Positions 6,430 through 13,592 of a stretch of 20,238 nucleotides of DNA are shown piece after piece. The DNA comes from Clostridium sp. CAG:245 (GTDB lineage: Bacteria > Bacillota > Clostridia > TANB77 > CAG-508): the NCBI GenBank assembly GCA_000435175.1, contig FR880072.1, forward strand, positions 92,809-113,046, in the 5' to 3' direction. The position numbers and the translations under genes are program-made. Positions within the stretch are counted from its first letter, which is position 1. Each line of letters starts with the position of its first letter. Below the pieces are notes generated by a model that was given only the letters and a program-made list of their open reading frames with translations, ran no database searches and was not told the origin of the DNA.

Positions 6430-8079
6430 TTATTTTGTTATTAATTCTATTCTCTTTTCCACATTAGCTTTACTCAAAACATGCATTATTTCATACAAGT
6501 CTGGAGTGTTTCTTCTTCTTGTTATTGCAACTCTTAGTACTGTACTAATATCTCCAACATGTCCTGGCCATTTTTCTGGCTCTTTCTTGTATTCTTTAAC
6601 TTCTCTTGCATATCCTAACTCTTCAGCCATGTCTTTCATCTTTCCAAACCAAGTTTGTTGGTCATCTGCTTCATCATAATATTTTGACATATATAAATTT
6701 AAAATCTTTTTTATTTCTTCTTTATCATTTATCTTGTCAAATTCGTATTCATCATTGCTTGCAAAGAATTTATCATCATACATGTATTCTATGCAATGTT
6801 TAACATCTGACCATTTTGCAATATCTCTACGAGGTTTAGCTTTGCCACGTTCAATGTTTAGAACTTTAATAGAATATTCTTTGTTGTTCAAAAGTTCTAA
6901 TAGCTCATTGTCGTAAGTCTCAGCCCATTCATGTGCCTCGTTGTAAACCTGCTCAGCTGTATATTTAGATATAACATTTTTTCCTATGTCTAAAAGCTTA
7001 ACCATATCGAATAAAGCTCCACTAACACTCATTTTTGTTAATTGGAAATCAAATTCTTTTATCGATTTATCTGGATTTTGTTTTCTCCAAATTTCGAAAT
7101 TTGAATTTGCAATATTTAACAAATATTCCTTTACAGCCTCAACTGGAATACCAATTTCTTTGTAGTAATTTGCTGATGCCTCTGGGTCTTTTCTCTTACT
7201 TATCTTTCTCTTATTTCCATTATCATTTTTAAGTATTGTTGCAGTGTGTGCATATTTAGGAGCCTTAAATCCTAACATTTGGAATAATTGAACATGAATT
7301 GGAACAGAAGATAACCATTCGTCTCCTCTTATTACATGTGTTGTATGCATTAAGTGGTCATCAACAGCATGCGCAAAATGGTAAGTTGGAAGTCCATCAG
7401 CCTTTATTATTACTATATCTTGGTCATTTTCTGGGAATATAACATTTCCCTTTATAACATCGTGAACCTTAATCTTTCTCTCTTCGCTTCCATTTGATCT
7501 TAAACGAATTATATAGTGTTCACCATTCTTTATTTTTTCTGCTGCTTCTTCAACAGTTAAATTTCTATACTTAGCCCAAACTCCATAATATCCAGGTTTA
7601 ACACCAGCAACCTCTTGAGTTTTTCTCATTTCTTCAAGCTCTTCTGCAGTAGCAAAACATGGGTATGCCTTTCCCTGCTCTAGCAAATATTTAGCATAAG
7701 CTTGATAAATCTCTTTTCTCATAGATTGTCTATAAGGTCCATATTCTCCATGCCAAGTTGTTTCTGTATCCATTCCCTCATCTGGAAGAACATCGAAATA
7801 TTTTAAAGAATCAATTATATCTTTAATTCCATTTTCAACTTCTCTTTTTTGGTCTGTATCCTCAACTCTCATAAAGAACACGCCATTAGTTTTATCTGCA
7901 ATAGTTCTTGCAAGCAAAGCTTGGTATATAGTTCCAATGTGAACCGAACCAGTTGGGCTAGGTCCAATTCTTACAACCATAGCACCTTCCGGTAAATCTC
8001 TCTCAGGATATTTTTCTTCGTAAAACTCTATTGGTTTTGCATCCGGAAAAATTAAATTTGCTAAATCCTTATAATCCAT
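6430..8079 (-). CDS. gltX: Glutamyl-tRNA synthetase
   Basis: The 549-residue class I synthetase attaches glutamate to tRNA-Glu. The Rossmann-fold catalytic signature appears as VHIGT (46-50) after RIGPSPTG, and KISKR (292-296) is the KMSKS-type loop. RVEDTD (71-76) and RGDEWL (251-256) are typical of GluRS. HIGT rather than HIGG-A-R-T marks a subtype whose first motif continues IYQALL. The C-terminal part is the anticodon-binding region. ATG at 8079 follows AAGGAG with a 7-base gap; the longer in-frame start at 8118 overlaps an inverted repeat and is rejected. It lies downstream of the RNase J gene on the same strand, 86 bases apart. A split terminator follows. Confidence 0.93.
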   Translation of the reverse strand: MDYKDLANLIFPDAKPIEFYEEKYPERDLPEGAMVVRIGPSPTGSVHIGTIYQALLARTIADKTNGVFFMRVEDTDQKREVENGIKDIIDSLKYFDVLPDEGMDTETTWHGEYGPYRQSMRKEIYQAYAKYLLEQGKAYPCFATAEELEEMRKTQEVAGVKPGYYGVWAKYRNLTVEEAAEKIKNGEHYIIRLRSNGSEERKIKVHDVIKGNVIFPENDQDIVIIKADGLPTYHFAHAVDDHLMHTTHVIRGDEWLSSVPIHVQLFQMLGFKAPKYAHTATILKNDNGNKRKISKRKDPEASANYYKEIGIPVEAVKEYLLNIANSNFEIWRKQNPDKSIKEFDFQLTKMSVSGALFDMVKLLDIGKNVISKYTAEQVYNEAHEWAETYDNELLELLNNKEYSIKVLNIERGKAKPRRDIAKWSDVKHCIEYMYDDKFFASNDEYEFDKINDKEEIKKILNLYMSKYYDEADDQQTWFGKMKDMAEELGYAREVKEYKKEPEKWPGHVGDISTVLRVAITRRRNTPDLYEIMHVLSKANVEKRIELITK

Positions 8080-8103
8080 AATCTTACTCCTTTTATTTTT
8101 TTT

Positions 8104-8143
8104 AAAAGAAGCTTTCAAGGCTTTTACTTTAAAAGCTTCTTTT
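8104..8143 (-). repeat. Inverted repeat between the RNase J gene and gltX
   Basis: AAAAGAAGCTTT (8104-8115) is complementary to 8132-8143. On the minus strand it is followed by A-rich sequence, not a T-run, so it is a weak terminator at best. It may instead be a processing or partial-attenuation hairpin between the two genes. Confidence 0.5.
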
Positions 8144-8165
8144 CTAATTTTCCTAGTTCACCCTA

Positions 8166-10232
8166 TTAAACTTCCATTATTATTGGTAATATCATTGGGT
8201 CTCTCTTTGTTTTTTGGAATATATAGTCTCTTAAATCATCTTTTAATGTTGATTTTATTGTTGACCAATCTGTTATATGTCTTTGTTCAAATCCTGCAAC
8301 TTCTTGTTTTATCACGTTTTTAACGTCTTCCATTAAGTTTTCAGATTCTCTTACATAAACGAATCCACGTGAAATTACATCTGGTCCAGATACTATTTCA
8401 CCTGTTGATGAGTCCATTGTTAATACTATAACAATTAATCCGTCTTGAGATAAATGTTGTCTGTCTCTTAATACAATATTTCCAACATCTCCAACACCTA
8501 ATCCATCTACTAAAACTTTTCCTGATGGTACTGATGTTGTGAATTTTGCTTCGTCTTTATTTAACTCTAATATTCTACCATTGTGTGTTATAAATATGTT
8601 TTGTGCAGGTATTCCCAGTTCTTTAGCAGTTTCTGCATGTGCCATTAATTGTCTATACTCACCATGAACTGGTATGAAGTATTGTGGTCTTGCTAAAGAT
8701 AATATCAATTTTTGCTCTTCTTGGCAAGCGTGTCCAGATACGTGAACATCAGCTAATGCACTGTATACAACTTCTGCACCAATCTTCATTAAATCATCTA
8801 TAACTTTAGAAACAAGCTTCTCATTTCCTGGTATTGCATTTGCAGAAATTATTACTAAATCATTTGGTGTAATAGTAACCTTTTTATGCTCTCCTGCAGC
8901 CATTCTTGTTAAGGCTGACATCGTTTCGCCTTGGCTACCTGTTGTAATTATTACTAATTGCTCATCATTGTAATTACGTATTAAATCGATATCTATGAAA
9001 ATATCTTCTGGAGCATTTATATAACCTAGAGCTCTTGCGTTTTCAATCATATTTATCATGCTTCTACCACAAACTGCAATTTTTCTGCCATATTTAACAG
9101 CTGAATCCACAATTTGTTGAACCCTGTGGACATTTGATGCGAAAGTTGCTACAACAATTCTTTTTTTACAGTTCATAAACAATTTGTCGAAAACTGCTCC
9201 AACAGACTTTTCTGACATTGTAAATCCTTTTCTTTCAGAGTTTGTACTATCAGACATAAGTGCCAATATTCCCTTATTTCCAAGTTCTGCAATTCTACCT
9301 AAATCCATTGGCTTTCCATCGATTGGAGTATAATCTATTTTAAAATCTCCAGTGTGAAGTATTGTTCCTGCGGTAGTTGTAATTGCAAGCATTACAGAGT
9401 CTGGAATGCTATGGCAACTTCTAATAAACTCAACCGAAAATTTTCCTAATTTAATTGTTTGACCAGCATCAACTTCTACAAGCTTTGTAGACCTTAATAA
9501 ATGATGCTCTTCTAACTTTCCTTTAATCAATCCACAAGTTAATTTTGTCGCGTAAATTGGCATATTAATTTGTTGTAATACATATGGAATTGATCCAATG
9601 TGATCCTCGTGTCCGTGAGTAATTACCATTCCTCTAACCTTTTCCTTATTCTTTACCAAATAAGTAACATCAGGAATTACTAAATCTATTCCAAGCATAT
9701 CATCTGTTGGGAACTCAAGTCCACAATCAACAACTATAATATCATCTTCATACTCGAAAACTGTAATATTCTTTCCAATCTCTTCTATACCACCTAATGG
9801 AATTATTTTTATTGATGGTTTCTTAAATCTAAAATCTTCTCTCTTGGTAATTGACCTTTCGCTTCTCTTTGCAATTGCTCTTTCTGGTCTTTTTGCTATT
9901 GCTCTATTCTCTACCTTAACAAGACCTCCTTCATGTCTTCTTGTTTTTGCAAGCTTTGTGTTCTCATTTTCTTGGCTTGTTATATTTTTTTCTAATATTT
10001 CGTTACTTTCTGCAGAAGCATTCTCATTTCTGTTTTCTCTACTTCTACGTGGTCTTCTACTTCCTTTTGTATTTTCTGCTGTCTCTGTTGTAGTTCTTCT
10101 AGTACTATTTCTACTTGTACTTTCTCTCCTATTGTAATTTCTATGGCGTCCTTCTCTTCTCTTTACGCCAGTATCAGAAACATTGTTTTCAGTTCCAACG
10201 TTTCCATCTTTATTTAAATTCTCATCTGTCAT
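8166..10232 (-). CDS. rnj: Ribonuclease J with long basic N-terminal extension
   Basis: RNase J is a metallo-beta-lactamase/beta-CASP nuclease with endo- and 5'-3' exonuclease activity that matures and degrades RNA. The zinc motif HGHEDH is at 206-211, preceded by the fold's PLGGIEEIGKN (145-155). LHTGDFKID, the beta-CASP region with SDSTNSERKG, and the VSGHA motif follow in order. The core begins near residue 138 and matches the usual 555 residues or so. The first 137 residues are an added low-complexity, Arg/Asn/Thr/Glu-rich tail with the near-repeat AIAKRPER/AIAKRSER/SITKRE, likely disordered and perhaps RNA-binding. ATG at 10232 has AAGGAG about 9 bases upstream. Promoter at 10483-10511; leader about 240 bases. 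Whether it is RNase J1- or J2-like cannot be decided here. Confidence 0.93.
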   Translation of the reverse strand: MTDENLNKDGNVGTENNVSDTGVKRREGRHRNYNRRESTSRNSTRRTTTETAENTKGSRRPRRSRENRNENASAESNEILEKNITSQENENTKLAKTRRHEGGLVKVENRAIAKRPERAIAKRSERSITKREDFRFKKPSIKIIPLGGIEEIGKNITVFEYEDDIIVVDCGLEFPTDDMLGIDLVIPDVTYLVKNKEKVRGMVITHGHEDHIGSIPYVLQQINMPIYATKLTCGLIKGKLEEHHLLRSTKLVEVDAGQTIKLGKFSVEFIRSCHSIPDSVMLAITTTAGTILHTGDFKIDYTPIDGKPMDLGRIAELGNKGILALMSDSTNSERKGFTMSEKSVGAVFDKLFMNCKKRIVVATFASNVHRVQQIVDSAVKYGRKIAVCGRSMINMIENARALGYINAPEDIFIDIDLIRNYNDEQLVIITTGSQGETMSALTRMAAGEHKKVTITPNDLVIISANAIPGNEKLVSKVIDDLMKIGAEVVYSALADVHVSGHACQEEQKLILSLARPQYFIPVHGEYRQLMAHAETAKELGIPAQNIFITHNGRILELNKDEAKFTTSVPSGKVLVDGLGVGDVGNIVLRDRQHLSQDGLIVIVLTMDSSTGEIVSGPDVISRGFVYVRESENLMEDVKNVIKQEVAGFEQRHITDWSTIKSTLKDDLRDYIFQKTKRDPMILPIIMEV

Positions 10233-10476
10233 TAAAAAAAATCTCCTTCTTTCATAGTCTTTATATGTTGTTACTCTCATACTTTTAACTTGATCCGTAC
10301 ATAAAATTTCTAAATTTATATATTTTATGGGAATACGAAAAATACATATATCTATTATCTCTTAGATATATTATTTTAAACATCCTATAAACCTACTATA
10401 CAAAAAAATTCCGCCCTAACGTATAGCATATATAATAAAATCAAATCTCTTCTTTACCTTTTTCAGGTAACAACTG
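10233..10476 (-). promoter_or_regulatory. Long hairpin-rich leader of the RNase J mRNA
   Basis: This gene-free stretch of about 240 bases holds the predicted 5' UTR. Inverted repeats on the minus strand include TTACC/GGTAA close to the transcript start, CTATAC/GTATAG around a loop containing GGGCGG, ATATATCTA/TAGATATAT, and CATAAAAT/ATTTTATG. No riboswitch class was recognised. A hairpin-rich leader would suit feedback control of an RNase by its own activity, but that is inference. Confidence 0.35.
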
Positions 10477-10482
10477 TTTACA

Positions 10483-10511
10483 ATTATACCCTAAATTTAA
10501 GAAATTGTCAA
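10483..10511 (-). promoter_or_regulatory. Promoter of the RNase J gene
   Basis: On the minus strand, TTGACA (10506-10511), a 17-base spacer and TATAAT (10483-10488): full consensus in both hexamers. It is divergent from the tRNA-Gly promoter, with -35 elements 7 bases apart. Confidence 0.85.
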
Positions 10512-10518
10512 ATTTTAC

Positions 10519-10547
10519 TTGACAACTCTTTTCTATTTTGATATTAT
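10519..10547 (+). promoter_or_regulatory. Promoter of tRNA-Gly
   Basis: TTGACA (10519-10524), a 17-base spacer and TATTAT (10542-10547), about 50 bases before the mature tRNA. Confidence 0.75.
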
Positions 10548-10603
10548 ATTAATTGCTTGTTAATAAGAATCTTAAATATCCTTATTAGTAGATAATTTAA
10601 AAT

Positions 10604-10677
10604 GCAGGTATAGTTTAGTGGTAAAACATAACCTTGCCAAGGTTAAGTTACGGGTCCGATTCCCGTTACCTGCTCCA
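10604..10677 (+). tRNA. tRNA-Gly (GCC)
   Basis: A 74-base cloverleaf. The acceptor GCAGGTA pairs with TACCTGC. The D-arm region is GTTTAGTGGTAAAAC, the anticodon stem TAACC/GGTTA carries a TTGCCAA loop with anticodon GCC at 10636-10638, and the T-arm is ACGGG/CCCGT. Discriminator T and an encoded CCA end it. It reads GGC and GGU codons. Confidence 0.95.
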
Positions 10678-10703
10678 TAAAATTTGTAATATGTAATTAC
10701 AAT

Positions 10704-10737
10704 AGCCTTCTAATATTATTGGAAGTCTATTTTTTTA
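10704..10737 (+). terminator. Terminator after tRNA-Gly
   Basis: CTTCTAAT (10708-10715) pairs with ATTGGAAG across a tight loop, followed by TCTATTTTTTT. Confidence 0.7.
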
Positions 10738-10762
10738 CCTACAAATTTTATTTTAAAACCAC

Positions 10763-10791
10763 TTGCCAAACATGAAAATCTATGCTATACT
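10763..10791 (+). promoter_or_regulatory. Promoter upstream of tRNA-Cys
   Basis: TTGCCA (10763-10768), a 17-base spacer and TATACT (10786-10791), with TGC directly before the -10 (extended -10). The predicted start is more than 130 bases before the tRNA, so the precursor carries a long leader. Confidence 0.6.
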
Positions 10792-10817
10792 AGTTAGGTA
10801 TTGAATAAATACAGCGT

Positions 10818-10898
10818 ATATTACCAATAAAAATAAATTTAACATTGCTTAAATTTATTTTAAATGAAGTCTGGTTTCTATTTTATTATTGGTAATAT
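10818..10898 (+). repeat. Large nested palindrome in the tRNA-Cys leader
   Basis: The outer perfect 13-bp stem is ATATTACCAATAA (10818-10830) with 10886-10898. Directly inside is a second perfect 12-bp stem, AAATAAATTTAA (10831-10842) with 10849-10860, closed by the loop CATTGC. A 25-base bulge (10861-10885) sits only on the 3' side. It could be a structured RNA, a tRNA-precursor leader or a small palindromic element. No known RNA family was recognised. Confidence 0.55.
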
Positions 10899-10930
10899 TT
10901 ACACTTTTAAAGCATATATTATATTAATAT

Positions 10931-11004
10931 GGCACCTTAGCCAAGTGGTAAGGCAGAAGTCTGCAAAACTTTCATCCTCAGTTCGATTCTGAGAGGTGCC
11001 TCCA
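10931..11004 (+). tRNA. tRNA-Cys (GCA)
   Basis: A 74-base cloverleaf. The acceptor GGCACCT pairs with AGGTGCC. The anticodon stem GAAGT/ACTTT (one G-T pair) holds the loop CTGCAAA with anticodon GCA. The T-arm contains GTTCGATTC, and discriminator T plus encoded CCA end it. Confidence 0.95.
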
Positions 11005-11011
11005 TAAAAGA

Positions 11012-11051
11012 AACGATAAAATGTTGAAATATCAATATTTTATCGTTTTTT
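11012..11051 (+). terminator. Terminator after tRNA-Cys
   Basis: A 16-pair stem, AACGATAAAATGTTGA with TCAATATTTTATCGTT around AATA (one G-T pair), followed by a T-run. Confidence 0.9.
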
Positions 11052-11092
11052 ATATCTTTAGGCTAAAAATAAAAATAATTTTTAATGTTTGC

Positions 11093-11121
11093 TTGAATTA
11101 ATTACCAAAATAGTGTATAGT
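11093..11121 (+). promoter_or_regulatory. Promoter of the predicted toxin mRNA
   Basis: TTGAAT (11093-11098), a 17-base spacer and TATAGT (11116-11121). The start would fall near 11128, leaving a leader of about 80 bases before the toxin ATG. Confidence 0.7.
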
Positions 11122-11149
11122 AAGTGTTATGGGAAATGAGAATAAGCAG

Positions 11150-11206
11150 ATGTGGTTTGCCACCGTACATAGCAGAGTGAATCTCTGGGAAAGTGAGGTG
11201 GTGTTT
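11150..11206 (+). promoter_or_regulatory. Toxin mRNA leader with sequestered ribosome binding site
   Basis: GCCACC (11159-11164) can pair with GGTGGT (11197-11202), which is the SD region, enclosing a small CAGAG/CTCTG hairpin (11173-11177 with 11183-11187). Overlapping the first arm, GTGGTTTGCC (11152-11161) is perfectly complementary to GGCAAACCAC (11364-11373) in the 3' region. The two pairings exclude each other. Confidence 0.55.
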
Positions 11207-11311
11207 ATGGTAGATTTTTTATTATTCTTAATTATAGGATTTATGATTTCTTTAACTATAAACGTAGCCTTATTGACAGTTATATTTATAATGTGGACAA
11301 ATAAGGAATAA
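11207..11311 (+). CDS. Predicted type I toxin, 34-residue membrane peptide
   Basis: The peptide is one hydrophobic segment (residues 4-30) with an N-terminal Asp and a short charged end, TNKE. This is the size and shape of type I toxins that insert into the cytoplasmic membrane. ATG at 11207 follows GAGGTGG with good spacing. A longer in-frame ATG at 11129 would start practically at the 5' end of the mRNA without an SD, and is rejected. The gene has its own promoter, a folded leader that hides the SD, and a 3' end overlapped by a divergently read antisense RNA with a consensus promoter. That layout resembles the 3'-overlapping pairs txpA/RatA and bsrG/SR4 of Bacillus. The peptide itself does not match a toxin family I can name. 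Confidence 0.6.
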   Translation: MVDFLLFLIIGFMISLTINVALLTVIFIMWTNKE

Positions 11312-11395
11312 AATAAACAAACACATCTGTTAACTTTGGCGAGTTAGATGTGTTTAATCTCTCGGCAAACCACGTTTGTGGTTTCCGTTTCCTAT
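11310..11395 (-). ncRNA. Predicted antisense RNA antitoxin
   Basis: Starting about 7 bases beyond the -10 at 11402-11407, the minus-strand RNA would first form an AAACCAC/GTGGTTT hairpin (11367-11384 region). It would then form the terminator stem AAACACATC/GATGTGTTT (11319-11327 with 11347-11355), and end in the U-rich GTTTATTTTATT. It is about 85 bases long. It is fully complementary to the 3' UTR and the last bases of the toxin gene, as expected for antitoxins that act by 3'-end duplex formation and RNase III. Confidence 0.55.
11319..11355. terminator. Shared terminator hairpin of toxin mRNA and antisense RNA
   Basis: Nine pairs, AAACACATC (11319-11327) with GATGTGTTT (11347-11355), extended by TAACT/AGTTA (11331-11335 with 11342-11346). 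T-rich sequence follows clearly on the minus strand. On the plus strand the T-run is weaker, and a second hairpin at 11364-11387 may finish the job. Confidence 0.65.
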
Positions 11396-11401
11396 ATTTA
11401 T

Positions 11402-11430
11402 ATTATACACATATTTTTATAGAAAGTCAA
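11402..11430 (-). promoter_or_regulatory. Promoter of the antisense RNA
   Basis: On the minus strand, TTGACT (11425-11430), a 17-base spacer and TATAAT (11402-11407). It is stronger than the toxin promoter by consensus match, as usual for antitoxin RNAs. Confidence 0.75.
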
Positions 11431-11480
11431 ACATTTTATATAGAATTACTGTGTTTATACTATGCAAAAGGAGAATAACT

Positions 11481-12518
11481 ATGATTATACTTTTAGATGC
11501 AATGGGTGGAGATAATGCACCCGACGCTAATATTAAAGGAGCTGTCGCAGCAATAAATCAAATTAATGCTGAACTATGGCTTATTGGAAAAGAAGAAGTA
11601 ATTAAAGCAAAATTAAAAGAATTTTATAACAAAACAGCCGAGGAAATTTCTCCAAGACTAAAAATTTATAATGCTACAGAAACAATAGAAATGGAAGATA
11701 CCCCTACACTTGCAATTAAACACAAGAAAGATTCTTCTATGGTTGTTGGTTTCAATCTTTTAAAAGAAGGAAAAGGTGACGTATTTATTTCAGCTGGCAA
11801 CTCTGGTGCACTTCTTACAGGAGCTACTTTATTAGTTGGCAGAATTAAAGGTGTTGATAGACCTGCACTTGCTGGAATTCTTCCATCATATCATAAGAGA
11901 TTGGTTTTGATGGATTGCGGTTCTAATACAAATTGTAAGCCTATTAATTTATTACAATTTGCACAAATGTCTACTATTTACATACGCGATGCCTTAGGAG
12001 TTGAAAATCCTGCAATAGGTCTTTTAAACATTGGTACAGAAGAGACTAAAGGAAATGAATTAGTACGTGAAAGCTACAATTTACTAAAAGAAAAATCACC
12101 AGAATTAGGAATTAATTTTGTAGGAAATGTTGAAGGAAGAGATGCATTCTCTGGAAAAATTGATGCAATTATAGCCGATGGATTTACTGGAAATATTTTC
12201 TTAAAAACTGTTGAAGGAATGGGAAAATTCATAAAAAAATCTTTAATCGAGAGCCTAAAGAAAAACTTCTTATCCATGTTAGGATCTGTTCCAGCACTCC
12301 CTTCACTTAATAGATTTAAGAAAATGATGGATTATAAAGAATACGGTGGTGCATTGTTCTTAGGAGTAAAGAAACCGGTTGTAAAAGCACACGGAAGCAG
12401 TGATGCCAAATTGTTTGAATTTACTGTAAAACAAGCAGAACAATTCGTAAATAATAAAACTGTAGAAAAATTAACTACAGAATTTGAAAAAATGTCAAAA
12501 GAAAAAATCGCCCAATAA
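11481..12518 (+). CDS. plsX: Phosphate acyltransferase PlsX
   Basis: The 345-residue protein is PlsX, a peripheral membrane enzyme. It turns acyl-ACP and phosphate into acyl-phosphate, the donor used by PlsY to start phospholipid synthesis. LLDAMGGDNAP at the N-terminus (4-14), SAGNSGALLTGA, RPALAGILPS, LMDCGSN and ADGFTGNIFLKTVEG are the conserved blocks, in family order. ATG at 11481 follows AAAGGAG by 7 bases; the upstream in-frame extension crosses the antisense promoter and is not coding. A TATACT just upstream (11456-11461) could be a -10, but its -35 is poor. It is often followed by fabD/fabG/acpP, but here it stands alone, next to the predicted toxin locus. Confidence 0.95.
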   Translation: MIILLDAMGGDNAPDANIKGAVAAINQINAELWLIGKEEVIKAKLKEFYNKTAEEISPRLKIYNATETIEMEDTPTLAIKHKKDSSMVVGFNLLKEGKGDVFISAGNSGALLTGATLLVGRIKGVDRPALAGILPSYHKRLVLMDCGSNTNCKPINLLQFAQMSTIYIRDALGVENPAIGLLNIGTEETKGNELVRESYNLLKEKSPELGINFVGNVEGRDAFSGKIDAIIADGFTGNIFLKTVEGMGKFIKKSLIESLKKNFLSMLGSVPALPSLNRFKKMMDYKEYGGALFLGVKKPVVKAHGSSDAKLFEFTVKQAEQFVNNKTVEKLTTEFEKMSKEKIAQ

Positions 12519-12535
12519 GACGATTTTTTCTTTTT
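12501..12535. terminator. Bidirectional terminator between plsX and the phosphate-binding-like gene
   Basis: GAAAAAATCG (12501-12510) pairs with CGATTTTTTC (12521-12530); T-runs follow on both strands. It overlaps the plsX stop codon and serves the converging minus-strand operon as well. Confidence 0.8.
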
Positions 12536-12577
12536 ATAATCAATATATATTTTTTCTGTTACCAAAGTGCATATTTT

Positions 12578-13579
12578 CTATTTTGCTAGTGGTACATATC
12601 CGCCAGCACTTACAGCTTTCTTGCCTTCTTCTGTTTTTAGCCAATTCACCAATTTTCTTACATTGCTATTTTGTGCTTCGTCTTTTCTATATACCGCATA
12701 CACAACCTTTGTTAATGGATAACTTATATTTGCTATTGTTTCATCTGTTGGTTTAACTCCATTAATAGCTAAAAATTTAACATTATCTTTTACGTATTGT
12801 TCTTTAGCATATAAATAAATTGAATATCCAATTGAATTTTTACTATTTGAATATGATGCTATTCCATCTATTAATCCAGACATAGAACCTATCATCAAAT
12901 TAGTATTTTCAGGTTCTTTCATTTTTAAACCTTGCATTACCATTTTCTCCATAAGATTTTGACTTCCAGAGTTTGCCTCCCTTTGGTATGCAACTATTTC
13001 TTCGTTTTCCCCTCCAACATTACTCCAATTCGTAATTTCTCCTGTATATATTTTTTGTATTTGTTCTAGTGTCAACGAATCTACTTTATTCTCTTTATTT
13101 ACTAAAAATACGAATCCATCAAGACCTATTCCAACCATCTCAAACTCAACATTATTATCTTCTGCAGATTTTAAAATATCGTCAGATGGTTCTGAAACAA
13201 ATATTAAATCTTTTTCTTTGTTTATTAAGCTAGCATATACTTTTGCAGTTTTTCCATGTGTATTTTCATCTAAATATTTTTGAGCTTCCTCGTCCGAATA
13301 GTTTAAAACAGACTTTGTAATCTCTCCTATCATCGGAAGCATTGCTGTTGCGCCATCTACTTTAGGAAACTCACTTTCAGTCATAGTAAATTCACTAACA
13401 GTATTTGCTACATTATTATTTTTTGTACTTGAATTATCTATATTTGATATTTCATTATTTATAGGATTGGTAGTTTGTTTATTCATAAAGAATATGCAAT
13501 ACACTATCGCACACATAATAAAAATTATTATAAGTATAATTGGAATTATTACTCCAGCAATAGATTTTCTTTCATTCAT
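12578..13579 (-). CDS. Membrane-anchored PstS-like phosphate-binding domain protein
   Basis: The 333-residue protein has one N-terminal membrane segment (about residues 10-33), a Ser/Asn-rich linker, then a periplasmic-binding-protein-like domain of the PstS type. Visible are DGATAMLPMIGEI, LDGFVFLVNKEN, LTLEQIQKIYTGEITNWSNV, the anion-loop region REANSGSQN and the C-terminal VRKLVNWLKTEEGKKAV. PstS proteins bind phosphate outside the cell for the PstCAB transporter, but no pstC, pstA or pstB lies nearby. There is also no clear lipobox, so it is probably tethered by the helix rather than lipidated. ATG at 13579 has AGGGGG 8 bases upstream. It begins 13 bases after the stop of the large surface protein gene, so the two form an operon. 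A sensory or scavenging role is possible. Confidence 0.8.
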   Translation of the reverse strand: MNERKSIAGVIIPIILIIIFIMCAIVYCIFFMNKQTTNPINNEISNIDNSSTKNNNVANTVSEFTMTESEFPKVDGATAMLPMIGEITKSVLNYSDEEAQKYLDENTHGKTAKVYASLINKEKDLIFVSEPSDDILKSAEDNNVEFEMVGIGLDGFVFLVNKENKVDSLTLEQIQKIYTGEITNWSNVGGENEEIVAYQREANSGSQNLMEKMVMQGLKMKEPENTNLMIGSMSGLIDGIASYSNSKNSIGYSIYLYAKEQYVKDNVKFLAINGVKPTDETIANISYPLTKVVYAVYRKDEAQNSNVRKLVNWLKTEEGKKAVSAGGYVPLAK

Positions 13580-13592
13580 AAATATATCCCCC

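Noticed and set aside
11129..11206. 26-residue N-terminal extension of the predicted toxin
   Set aside because: The ATG at 11129 would lie practically at the transcript 5' end with no SD, while ATG at 11207 has GAGGTGG at proper distance. The region instead has leader-type inverted repeats.
12484..12756. Plus-strand open frame after plsX
   Set aside because: It overlaps the terminator and the antisense of the phosphate-binding-like gene, has no SD, and its sequence is low-complexity hydrophobic.
12578..13579. Lipoprotein signal on the phosphate-binding-like protein
   Set aside because: Cysteines occur in the hydrophobic segment, but the residues before them (FIM-C, IVY-C) do not fit a lipobox, so a membrane anchor was called.
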